From NCBI GenBank assembly GCA_955652245.1, contig CATPAV010000021.1, forward strand, positions 1-5,388: a DNA stretch of 5,388 nt. The letters are read 5' to 3'. The translations under genes were made by a program, and so were the position numbers. Source of the stretch: an uncultured Candidatus Udaeobacter sp. Its GTDB lineage: Bacteria; Verrucomicrobiota; Verrucomicrobiia; Chthoniobacterales; UBA10450. The notes under the pieces were generated by a model that worked only from the letters and a program-made list of their open reading frames with translations, had not been told where the DNA came from and ran no database searches. This document shows, one piece after another, positions 1 through 5,388 of the stretch (its first letter is position 1; each line of letters starts with the position of its first letter).

Positions 1-1338
1 AAATCCAAGTGAAGTTGCGGCGACCGCAAACTCCCCATTTAACTTTCCGTCTTTGATGTCGATTTCGCCGTTGAGCTGCGCCGCACCGCTCAACTTGTGC
101 GGTATTCCGGCGGTCGCCTTTTGCAGATCCGGCGCGGTCAACGCAACCTCCAGCGTCGCCGGGCTGTAACCGAATTCCTTTATGTTGCGCGGCAATTCAC
201 CCGAGCCCTTAAGATGAAACTGGTTCTCGCCCTGGATGAGGTCGCCCGTTTGCAGAACCGCCGTGCCGTTTCCGGCGGAAATCTGAAAGATACCGCGATC
301 GAACGCGATTCCTTGCTGCTGAAAATTGCTGAATTGCGCAATCAGTTTTCCCTGCCAGGTGCGCGGTGCACTGATCAAGCCACTAAGATCGACATCCAAC
401 TTTTCTATTTGCCCGCGAATGAAGTCTTCCGGAAGTGCCACATATTTATTAATGACACCGGTGGGAATGTTCTCGGCATGTAAATGGAGATCGGTATTAA
501 GCGATGATTGCGCTTCATTCAGCGCGAAAGAACCGGAAAGCTTTCCGGCTCCGACGGAATAATCTAAATTAATAGCGAGCTTCCTTTCGCCGATACGCGA
601 TGCATCAACGCGCAGCTCGCGAACACGCTCGTCATTTGAGAGGGCCACTTCGCGCAAGATCAGGATTCTGTTCGTGTAGCTTGTCTGCGCGGCCACTTTC
701 AACCACATCTGGCCACCGACCAGTTGTAACTTGTCGATCTTTAATTGCCCAGGATTCCGCGGATCCAAATCAAGATCGACATGTTCCATCACGAAATCAT
801 GCGGACGATTTCGTACGATGACAGTTGCATCGACTAAATGTACTCGTTTAGGAAAGACATCGGGCAATGTGATTTTCTTTTTCGGATCCGGCGGGCTCGG
901 CCGCAGCGGCACCTTAGCCGGGTTCAAGACAATGCGCGCCGAACGCACATCCAGGGTCTTGATTGAAGTGAGTCCATCTCGCAACGGCGCCAACAAACCG
1001 TAATCGACGCGCGCAAAGTCGACATCGATCGATTCGACATCGCTCGGCCCGGTCGGAAACACGTGCAGGTTTCGCACGGTCAGATTCGTAAACAGATTTC
1101 CTTCGAGGCGAAAATTAGCCTTCAAATTTTCTCTGGCAGCGTAGTGCAATGCCACTTGTCGCCCAATGGCTAACAGGATTGGGCGGTGAAAAATTGCGAG
1201 AAGCGCCACGCACACAGCAAGCGCCGTCGCCGCGCGACGCCATGTTCTGCGCGTCTGCGCCTCTGCCTGATGGTCTTCGGCCACTACGGCAACTGTATTT
1301 CCACCGTGGGAAAGAGTAAATAGCGCTGTCGGGCGCAC
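1..1338 (-). CDS. AsmA/TamB-like inner-membrane-anchored protein, C-terminus outside window
   Basis: The frame is open for 446 codons from GTG 1338 to the window edge, so the C-terminal part is missing. The N-terminus has an Arg-rich stretch (about residues 30-36) and then a hydrophobic segment (about 37-59, ending PILLAIG), which fits a signal anchor. The rest is soluble, with alternating hydrophobic beta-strand patterns and phrases such as VRNLHVFPTGPSDVESIDVDF, DLDLDPRNPGQLKIDKLQLVGG and GAAQLNGEIDIKDGKLNG. These are typical of the AsmA/TamB/DUF748 group, long beta-groove proteins of the periplasm linked to outer-membrane assembly or lipid transport. A TAG (1339-1341) lies directly upstream, so 1338 is the longest possible start; it has AGGTGA 9 nt upstream. 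GTG 1284 (residue 19) is an alternative that gives a more usual short cytoplasmic tail. The family assignment is by style of sequence, not by a diagnostic motif, and the exact substrate cannot be named. Confidence 0.72.
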   Translation of the reverse strand, partial: MRPTALFTLSHGGNTVAVVAEDHQAEAQTRRTWRRAATALAVCVALLAIFHRPILLAIGRQVALHYAARENLKANFRLEGNLFTNLTVRNLHVFPTGPSDVESIDVDFARVDYGLLAPLRDGLTSIKTLDVRSARIVLNPAKVPLRPSPPDPKKKITLPDVFPKRVHLVDATVIVRNRPHDFVMEHVDLDLDPRNPGQLKIDKLQLVGGQMWLKVAAQTSYTNRILILREVALSNDERVRELRVDASRIGERKLAINLDYSVGAGKLSGSFALNEAQSSLNTDLHLHAENIPTGVINKYVALPEDFIRGQIEKLDVDLSGLISAPRTWQGKLIAQFSNFQQQGIAFDRGIFQISAGNGTAVLQTGDLIQGENQFHLKGSGELPRNIKEFGYSPATLEVALTAPDLQKATAGIPHKLSGAAQLNGEIDIKDGKLNGEFAVAATSLGF

Positions 1339-1541
1339 CTAAGGACGTCACCTATTCCTGCCGCCGAGTTCCAAGACCAGGTATGCCATCATCCTGGGCG
1401 CGGAAACGGATTTGATGTCGGACTGACTGCCTACTCCGCCAAAATCTCGAACAACTACAAGTGCAAGCCGATCGGTTACGAGATCGCGTAGTTCGCGATT
1501 GCACGCAACTATATCCGGCATCACGTTTTCGGCAGCGTCGA
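1339..1541. other. Divergent intergenic region
   Basis: This 203-bp gap separates the leftward AsmA-like gene from the rightward anti-sigma-like gene, so promoters for both should lie here. I see no convincing -35/-10 pair; TATATC at 1510-1515 is the nearest -10-like hexamer for the plus gene, without a good partner. All plus-strand frames are either interrupted or lack a recognisable product, and no sigma-factor gene fits here. A 57-codon minus-strand frame (1348-1521) is open but has no ribosome binding site and no recognisable motif. Confidence 0.4.
1348..1353 (-). promoter_or_regulatory. Candidate Shine-Dalgarno for the AsmA-like gene
   Basis: On the minus strand AGGTGA lies 9 nt upstream of GTG 1338. 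It is the main reason to prefer that start over GTG 1284, whose nearest purine-rich stretch (GGTGGA) is about 15 nt away. Alignment of homologous N-termini would decide. Confidence 0.35.
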
Positions 1542-2228
1542 ATGAATCCTGATAAGCTTTTCGATTATCTCGACGGCAGATTGTCTGCGGCGGAACGTGC
1601 AGCGCTGGAGAAGCAATTGATTTCGGATCGACAGTTGCAACATGAACTGGCGGTCGCGCGACAGATCCACGTGGGCGTGCATGGTGATTCTCGCGAGGTT
1701 CTGCTGCCGAGCGAAACGGACGTTTCCGCGCGCGGGCGGAAACTGGCACTCCGCGTAGGCGCGGCGTTCATCATTCTCATGGGCGTGAACGTTGGGTTTG
1801 GCCTTTGGTTGATTGCACGACACGAAACGAAAAATCCCAACCTGGCATTGCACGAAACACAGATGCGACAACAAATAACGAAAGCGCTCGAGCACGCCGC
1901 GACGACGCTGACTCCTGCGCCGCTCGGCGTGAGCGAGATTACGGTCCCGACGGCCTTAGGACGATTGAATGCTGTTGCCAACGAAATCGTCACGATCGCG
2001 GGCCAGCTCGGCGGTTCCGCAACCAAGGGACTTCCGGATCAGCATCGTCTTAGCGTTCTTGTCGATCTACCTTCGAATCATGAATCGGAATTTCGTGCTG
2101 CGCTTGGCTCAATTGCTGGAGGCGCGCCGTTCTCACCGGCGCCATCGCCTGCCGAAACAGTCGCCTCTGGCTCAGAGAAGAAAAGCTTCGTTGTGGAAAT
2201 TATCGAGGCCCTGCCAGAGCAACACTGA
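1542..2228 (+). CDS. Single-pass membrane protein with zinc-less anti-sigma-like N-terminus
   Basis: The product has 228 aa. Residues 1-45 (KLFDYLDGRLSAAERAALEK, then a second helix with QLQHELAVARQ) match the helical start of anti-sigma-factor domains. The usual HxxxCxxC zinc ligands of zf-HC2 are absent, so this would be a zinc-free version. One membrane helix follows at about 69-91 (VGAAFIILMGVNVGFGLWLIA), then a periplasmic part of about 135 residues. Residues about 148-195 have the pattern helix, GQLGGSA, LSVLVDLP, then an amphipathic helix, which resembles DUF4349-type periplasmic domains. The expected role is to hold a sigma factor at the membrane and release it on an envelope signal, but no sigma gene adjoins it, so the partner is unknown. 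ATG 1542 is preferred because the anti-sigma fold begins there; GTG 1461 would add 27 unconvincing residues. The next gene starts 26 bp downstream, suggesting an operon. Confidence 0.65.
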   Translation: MNPDKLFDYLDGRLSAAERAALEKQLISDRQLQHELAVARQIHVGVHGDSREVLLPSETDVSARGRKLALRVGAAFIILMGVNVGFGLWLIARHETKNPNLALHETQMRQQITKALEHAATTLTPAPLGVSEITVPTALGRLNAVANEIVTIAGQLGGSATKGLPDQHRLSVLVDLPSNHESEFRAALGSIAGGAPFSPAPSPAETVASGSEKKSFVVEIIEALPEQH

Positions 2229-2254
2229 GAGTTACTGCAAACGCAAATCATGCG

Positions 2255-2953
2255 ATGATCGCTGTCACGTTCGCTTTGCCGGCGGAAAGCTCAGGGTTCT
2301 TGCACCTCGTCCATAACAAAACACGGATCGATCGAAATGGTATCACTACGATCGCCGGCGAGATCGACGATCGCACAATTGAAGTCTTTCATACCGGTGT
2401 CGGGAAAAAAGTTTGCCGACAACGAATCGCGCGTTTTCTCCAGGATCGACAACTCGATTGTTTAATCAGTGCGGGGTTTGCAGGCGCGCTTAACGATCAA
2501 TTGGACGTTGGCGATCTCTTGCTGGCCCAGAACTTCTCGACAGCTGAATTGGGCGAAGCGCGCTCTTTGCTGGTAAATCTGCCGATCCATGTCGCCAATC
2601 TTCTGACTGTGCCGTCGATGATCGATTCCGACGAGGAGCGAAACAAAATTGCGCGAGCGACAGGCGCGGCGGCGGTCGATATGGAAACGGAGTTTATCGC
2701 GCGTGCTTGCGCCGAGCACGGCGTTCCACTGCTTTCGCTCCGCGCGATCAGCGATACACCGCGTCAGCCTTTTCCAGCGCCGGCGCACGTTTTGTTCAAT
2801 ATCGAACGCCAACGAACCAGCGTGATGAGGCTGGTGCTGTATCTCTGCAAGCATCCAACGCGCTTGCCGGGATTGATTCGCTTTGCGAGTCAGATCGCCC
2901 GGGCACGCGAAACGTTGACGGAGGCACTTGTAGCTGTAGCCACGGCTCTGTGA
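2255..2953 (+). CDS. PNP/UDP phosphorylase-superfamily nucleosidase (MTAN/HpnG-like)
   Basis: The product has 232 aa, the usual size for this superfamily, which cleaves or phosphorolyses N-glycosidic bonds of nucleosides such as methylthioadenosine and S-adenosylhomocysteine. The family landmarks appear in order: FALPAES with a possible acid Glu11, TGVGK at 47-51, SAGFAGAL at 72-79, VDMETEFIARA at 141-151 with the ribose-contacting Glu144, and LRAISD at 162-167 with the catalytic Asp167. The C-terminal 60 residues diverge from classic MTAN and resemble the short phosphorylases that include hopanoid-associated HpnG. Substrate cannot be told from sequence, and no hopanoid gene is in view. ATG 2255 places the first strand (MIAVTFALPAE) correctly, though no clear Shine-Dalgarno precedes it, so translation may be coupled to the upstream membrane-protein gene. 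The last residues (about VATAL) and the stop codon lie inside a palindromic element, so the native C-terminus may have been altered by its insertion. Confidence 0.82.
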   Translation: MIAVTFALPAESSGFLHLVHNKTRIDRNGITTIAGEIDDRTIEVFHTGVGKKVCRQRIARFLQDRQLDCLISAGFAGALNDQLDVGDLLLAQNFSTAELGEARSLLVNLPIHVANLLTVPSMIDSDEERNKIARATGAAAVDMETEFIARACAEHGVPLLSLRAISDTPRQPFPAPAHVLFNIERQRTSVMRLVLYLCKHPTRLPGLIRFASQIARARETLTEALVAVATAL

Positions 2954-3007
2954 GCCGTCGACGTTTTCTCATTTCTTTACCTAACCGGACACAAGCCGGT
3001 GGCTACA
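2935..3007. repeat. REP/MITE-like palindromic element between convergent genes
   Basis: The element is bounded by a perfect 9-bp terminal inverted repeat, TGTAGCCAC (2935-2943) and GTGGCTACA (2999-3007). Inside are two hairpins: ACGGCTC/GAGCCGT around TGT (2942-2958, perfect 7-bp stem) and ACCGG/CCGGT around a 7-nt loop (2984-3000). They are joined by a pyrimidine-rich 25-nt linker (2959-2983). Pairing TGTAGCC with GGCTACA closes the whole into a three-way-junction fold. It holds the TGA of the nucleosidase gene (2951-2953) and, on the other strand, the TAG of the cation transporter gene (3003-3005). An extra TGTAGC at 2929-2934 directly precedes the left end. The form is that of dispersed REP-type or non-autonomous elements, but one window cannot show that it is repeated. 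No target-site duplication is evident. Confidence 0.6.
2942..2966 (+). terminator. Possible intrinsic terminator of the nucleosidase transcript
   Basis: A GC-rich perfect 7-bp stem with a 3-nt loop (2942-2958) is followed after 4 nt by TTTT (2963-2966). The gap before the short T-run makes it weak. It overlaps the stop codon, so a translating ribosome would hinder folding. It sits at the meeting point of two convergent genes, where a terminator is expected. Confidence 0.3.
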
Positions 3008-3908
3008 AATTCTTCGCGGGCTCAATATGGACAAGCACGTCGGCCACACGCGAATCGTTCTGCTGGATTGCCGCTTTGACTTGATGCGCAATCTCATGTC
3101 CCTCGCGGACGGAAATGCTGTCCTTAACGCCGACGTGAAGATCGACATAAAAATCGAGCCCCATTTTGCGCACCCGGCATTTCTCAACCTCGATGACTCC
3201 AGGCACGGATCTCGCTGCCCTGCGAATAGACCTGACAATTTTACCGCCCGGCGCCGTATCCATGATCTCGTACAACGCGGGGCGCAACAGACGATAGCCA
3301 TTTGCACCAATCAGCGCGCAGGCAAAGAGCGCGGCCCAGTCGTCGGCGCTTTGCCATGGCTCCCCGCCGATGAGCGCAACCGAAATACCGATGAACGCGG
3401 CAATGGAAGTTATTGCGTCAGTGCGATGATGCCATGCGTCGGTTTGCACAGCGGTACTTTCGACATTCCGGCCGAACCGAATGACATATCGATACAAAGT
3501 TTCCTTCACAATCACAGCCACGATGAGAACCACGAGCGTGAAAGGCGCAGGTCGATGATGCGGCAGAAAGATTTCGCGCACACTTTGAATGGCCAGGCCA
3601 AGCGCAGCGGCCAGGACGCCGATCGCAACAATCACTGCAGCAATCGGCTCCGCTTTTCCATGACCGTAGGGATGAGTCGGATCCGGCGGACGCGCTGCAA
3701 CTTTTAAACCTCCCCAGATCACAATGGAACCGCCGATGTCCATCGCGGATTCAATTCCATCAGCGATCAACACATACGCGTTACCGAAAAAACCGACGAC
3801 AATTTTTACCGACGCCAGCATGATATTAATGGCGAGACCAAACAGCGCGATGCGCGCGCCGGTTTGCAGATTAATTGCGGAAGCGTGAGGATGTCGTTCC
3901 GGCGACAT
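3003..3908 (-). CDS. Cation diffusion facilitator (CDF) family transporter
   Basis: This complete 301-aa protein belongs to the CDF family, inner-membrane antiporters that export divalent metals such as Zn, Fe, Mn or Co in exchange for protons. Hydrophobic segments lie at about 20-41, 44-68, 88-108, 121-137, 165-182 and 189-208, giving the usual six helices. Key motifs are ADGIESAMD in helix 2 (E53 and D57), HPYGHGKAE at 79-87, and WHHRTD in helix 5 (H160 and D164). The H160/D164 pair matches site A of E. coli YiiP; in helix 2 the first ligand position is Glu rather than the common Asp or His. The cytoplasmic C-terminal dimerisation domain (about 215-297) keeps the VPGVIEVEKCRVRKMG and LDFYVDLHVGV strands and a late His (H294). 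Metal choice is not predictable. ATG 3908 is 2 bp from the divergent reductase start. The TAG stop lies in the right arm of the palindromic element. Confidence 0.93.
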   Translation of the reverse strand: MSPERHPHASAINLQTGARIALFGLAINIMLASVKIVVGFFGNAYVLIADGIESAMDIGGSIVIWGGLKVAARPPDPTHPYGHGKAEPIAAVIVAIGVLAAALGLAIQSVREIFLPHHRPAPFTLVVLIVAVIVKETLYRYVIRFGRNVESTAVQTDAWHHRTDAITSIAAFIGISVALIGGEPWQSADDWAALFACALIGANGYRLLRPALYEIMDTAPGGKIVRSIRRAARSVPGVIEVEKCRVRKMGLDFYVDLHVGVKDSISVREGHEIAHQVKAAIQQNDSRVADVLVHIEPAKNL

Positions 3909-3910
3909 TG

Positions 3911-4906
3911 ATGAATAGAACTATAAACGCGGCGGTTTACGAAACGCACGGAAATCCAGCGGATGTTTTGAACATCGAGACACAGCCCTGGCCGACACCG
4001 GCGTCGGACGAAGCGGTCGTGCAAATGCGCGCCGCGCCGATTAATCCAGCAGACCTGAACCAGATCGAGGGAAAATACCCGGTTCGGTCGCAACTTCCGG
4101 CGACGCCAGGATTCGAGGGCGCGGGTGTAGTTGTCGATCTTGGCAAGAGTGTGAAAAGCCTCACGGTCGGCGCCCTCGTGATCCTGCCGCACAATCTCGG
4201 GACGTGGCGGGACGCCGTTTCAGTGAAAGCGAGTGAGTTGGTGACTGTTCCGTCAGAGATCGATCCGGTTCATGCCGCAATGCTAAAAATAAACCCGATG
4301 ACGGCCTGGCGTTTGCTGCACGATTATGTCGATCTAGAAACTGGAGATTGGCTCATTCAAAACGCCGCAAATTCCGCCGCCGGCCGGGCGGTGATCCAAA
4401 TCGCGCATGATTTGGGTTACAAAACCGTAAACGTCGTTCGACGTGAGGAATTGGTCGATGAGCTGCGCGCGGAAGGTGGCGACGTGGTGCTCGTCGATGG
4501 AGAAAATCTTCGCGAAGAAGTAAAAAATGCGACGAACAGCGCCGCCATTCGTTTGGGACTAAATGCTGTCGGCGGCGACAGCGCGTTGCGCCTCGCAAAT
4601 TGTCTCGCGCCAGGATCCACGGTGGTGACCTTCGGCGCGATGAGCTTGCGGCCATTGAAAATTCCAAATGGTCTGCTCATTTTCAAAGACCTGCGCTTCC
4701 GCGGGATTTGGATTAACAAATGGTACAATAACGCGACGATGGACGAGCGAATGGAAGCTTTTCGGCAGCTTTTCGAAATGGCGAAGCGCGGACTGCTGAA
4801 AACGAAAGTGGAAAAGGCGTATCCGCTAAGCGAAGCCAAAACTGCCGTTGCACATGCCGCGCAAGGAAAGCGCAGCGGCAAAATCATTTTTGAATTCGGC
4901 GCGTGA
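3911..4906 (+). CDS. Zinc-free MDR-family 2-enoyl thioester reductase (MECR/ETR-like)
   Basis: The product has 331 aa and is a medium-chain dehydrogenase/reductase without the zinc-site cysteines of alcohol dehydrogenases. Closest resemblance is to mitochondrial MECR and yeast Etr1, which reduce trans-2-enoyl-ACP or enoyl-CoA with NADPH, the last step of a fatty-acid elongation cycle. The N-terminal GroES-like domain carries APINPADLNQIEGKYP (42-57), where Tyr56 matches the catalytic Tyr of Etr1, followed by PATPGFEGAGVV (63-74). NPMTAWRLL (128-136) and the cofactor loop QNAANSAAGRAVIQIA (150-165) are also family hallmarks; VVRRE at 175-179 fits NADPH 2'-phosphate binding. FGAMS and LRFRGIWINKW follow in the C-terminal half. 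ATG 3911 is chosen since homologous sequence begins at about residue 5; TTG 3875 would add 12 residues with no support. No clear Shine-Dalgarno is near (GAGGA at 3887-3891 is too far). The stop overlaps the next start. Generic quinone-oxidoreductase relatives are the main alternative. Confidence 0.88.
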   Translation: MNRTINAAVYETHGNPADVLNIETQPWPTPASDEAVVQMRAAPINPADLNQIEGKYPVRSQLPATPGFEGAGVVVDLGKSVKSLTVGALVILPHNLGTWRDAVSVKASELVTVPSEIDPVHAAMLKINPMTAWRLLHDYVDLETGDWLIQNAANSAAGRAVIQIAHDLGYKTVNVVRREELVDELRAEGGDVVLVDGENLREEVKNATNSAAIRLGLNAVGGDSALRLANCLAPGSTVVTFGAMSLRPLKIPNGLLIFKDLRFRGIWINKWYNNATMDERMEAFRQLFEMAKRGLLKTKVEKAYPLSEAKTAVAHAAQGKRSGKIIFEFGA

Positions 4907-5388
4907 TTGTAATCGTTGTCGGTGCGGGCATAAACGGCGTTACAGCTGCGATTGAACTAAAGAAGCGCGGCCACAAAGTGATTCTGCTTGATCCAGGACC
5001 GCTGCCGCATCCGCTGGCCGCGTCCACGGACATCAGCAAAGCGGTTCGAACCGCCTACGGTGCAGACGAAGAATATGCCGCGCTTGCGGAACGCTCAATT
5101 CCACTCTGGCGTGAGTGGAACCGAGAGTTCGGCGCTGAGTTATATCACGAAGTCGGCTTCTTGTTTCTGCGGCAGCAGCAAATGCAACCCGGCGACTTTG
5201 AATTCGAAAGTTTAAAAGTGCTGGAGCAACATGGCCGCAAAGTTGAGCGCATCGATTCCGCGACCTTGCGCGAATGCTTTCCGGCATGGAACGCAGAACG
5301 TTACTGCGACGGCATTTTCGAGCGACAGGCTGGCTACGTTGAGAGTGGACGCGTGGTCGCGCTGCTCGTCGAGCGGGCAAAATCGCTC
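4903..5388 (+). CDS. FAD-dependent oxidoreductase, DAO/sarcosine-oxidase-like, C-terminus outside window
   Basis: The frame is open for 162 codons from GTG 4903 to the right edge. The product begins at once with an FAD-binding Rossmann fold: IVIVVGAGINGVTAAIEL with GxGxxG at residues 7-12, ending in the ribose-binding acid Asp30 of KVILLDPG. Next comes ASTDISKAVRTAYG (40-53), matching the conserved segment after the dinucleotide fold in monomeric sarcosine oxidase and other DAO-family amine oxidases. The segment LYHEVGFLFL and the stretch near CFPAW and QAGYVESGRVV continue the family pattern. The substrate-binding half is missing, so amino-acid or amine substrate cannot be inferred. GTG is the only start that keeps the first beta-strand complete, and its GTG shares GTGA with the reductase stop, so translation is probably coupled. 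Cotranscription with the reductase is likely, though no shared pathway is obvious. Confidence 0.85.
   Translation, partial: MIVIVVGAGINGVTAAIELKKRGHKVILLDPGPLPHPLAASTDISKAVRTAYGADEEYAALAERSIPLWREWNREFGAELYHEVGFLFLRQQQMQPGDFEFESLKVLEQHGRKVERIDSATLRECFPAWNAERYCDGIFERQAGYVESGRVVALLVERAKSL

Noticed and set aside
97..1003. Several plus-strand open frames in the first kilobase
   Set aside because: They lie opposite the uninterrupted 446-codon AsmA-like frame, which shows regular beta-strand patterning, while the plus frames show none.
1482..1515. Possible promoter with TATATC near 1510
   Set aside because: No -35-like hexamer lies at a suitable distance, so it is not better than chance.
1461..1541. 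Upstream GTG start for the anti-sigma-like protein
   Set aside because: The added 27 residues are rich in Arg and resemble no anti-sigma N-terminus; the recognised domain starts at ATG 1542.
1348..1749. 133-codon minus-strand open frame
   Set aside because: Its first 69 or so codons are antisense to the anti-sigma-like gene, whose product has a clear domain order and membrane helix. Only the shorter 1348-1521 part lies in intergenic DNA, and it lacks support.
2935..3007. tRNA-like or CRISPR-repeat reading of the palindromic element
   Set aside because: The three-stem fold lacks tRNA-invariant sequences and an anticodon arm, and there is only one unit with no spacer array.
3027..3707. 226-codon plus-strand open frame opposite the CDF gene
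   Set aside because: It is antisense to a complete transporter with all family motifs, and its translation is His/Arg/Asn-rich without recognisable domains.
4353..4887. Minus-strand open frames opposite the enoyl reductase
   Set aside because: They are Arg/Ser-rich shadows of a gene with well-matched catalytic and cofactor motifs.

Overview
The window looks like ordinary chromosome from a moderately GC-rich Gram-negative bacterium. Its gene types are an AsmA/TamB-like envelope protein, a zinc-less anti-sigma-like membrane protein, a HpnG/MTAN-like phosphorylase, a MECR-type enoyl reductase and a palindromic repeat around a gene end. Together they remind me of soil Verrucomicrobiota (Chthoniobacterales-like). 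That placement is inference from protein flavour, since no rRNA or marker gene is present.

Layout, left to right. (1) Positions 1-1338, minus strand: the N-terminal 446 codons of a large AsmA/TamB-like inner-membrane-anchored protein that runs off the left edge. (2) 1339-1541: a divergent intergenic gap of about 200 bp. (3) 1542-2228, plus strand: a 228-aa single-pass membrane protein with an anti-sigma-like N-terminus and no sigma-factor gene beside it. (4) 2255-2953, plus strand: a PNP/UDP phosphorylase-superfamily nucleosidase, 26 bp downstream and probably cotranscribed. (5) 2935-3007: a 73-bp palindromic repeat-like element between two convergent genes, which contains the stop codons of both. 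(6) 3003-3908, minus strand: a complete cation diffusion facilitator. (7) 3911-4906, plus strand: a complete 2-enoyl thioester reductase of the MECR/ETR type, whose start codon is 2 bp from the divergent start of the cation transporter. (8) 4903-5388, plus strand: the start of an FAD-dependent DAO/sarcosine-oxidase-like oxidoreductase, overlapping the reductase stop codon by 4 bp (GTGA) and cut by the right edge.

The genes do not form one pathway. There are three transcription blocks: the leftward envelope gene, the rightward anti-sigma/nucleosidase pair facing the leftward cation transporter, and the rightward reductase/oxidase pair. No mobile-element genes, CRISPR array, rRNA or tRNA were seen. 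The most interesting item is the palindromic element that ends two genes at once. I found no convincing new multi-gene system.
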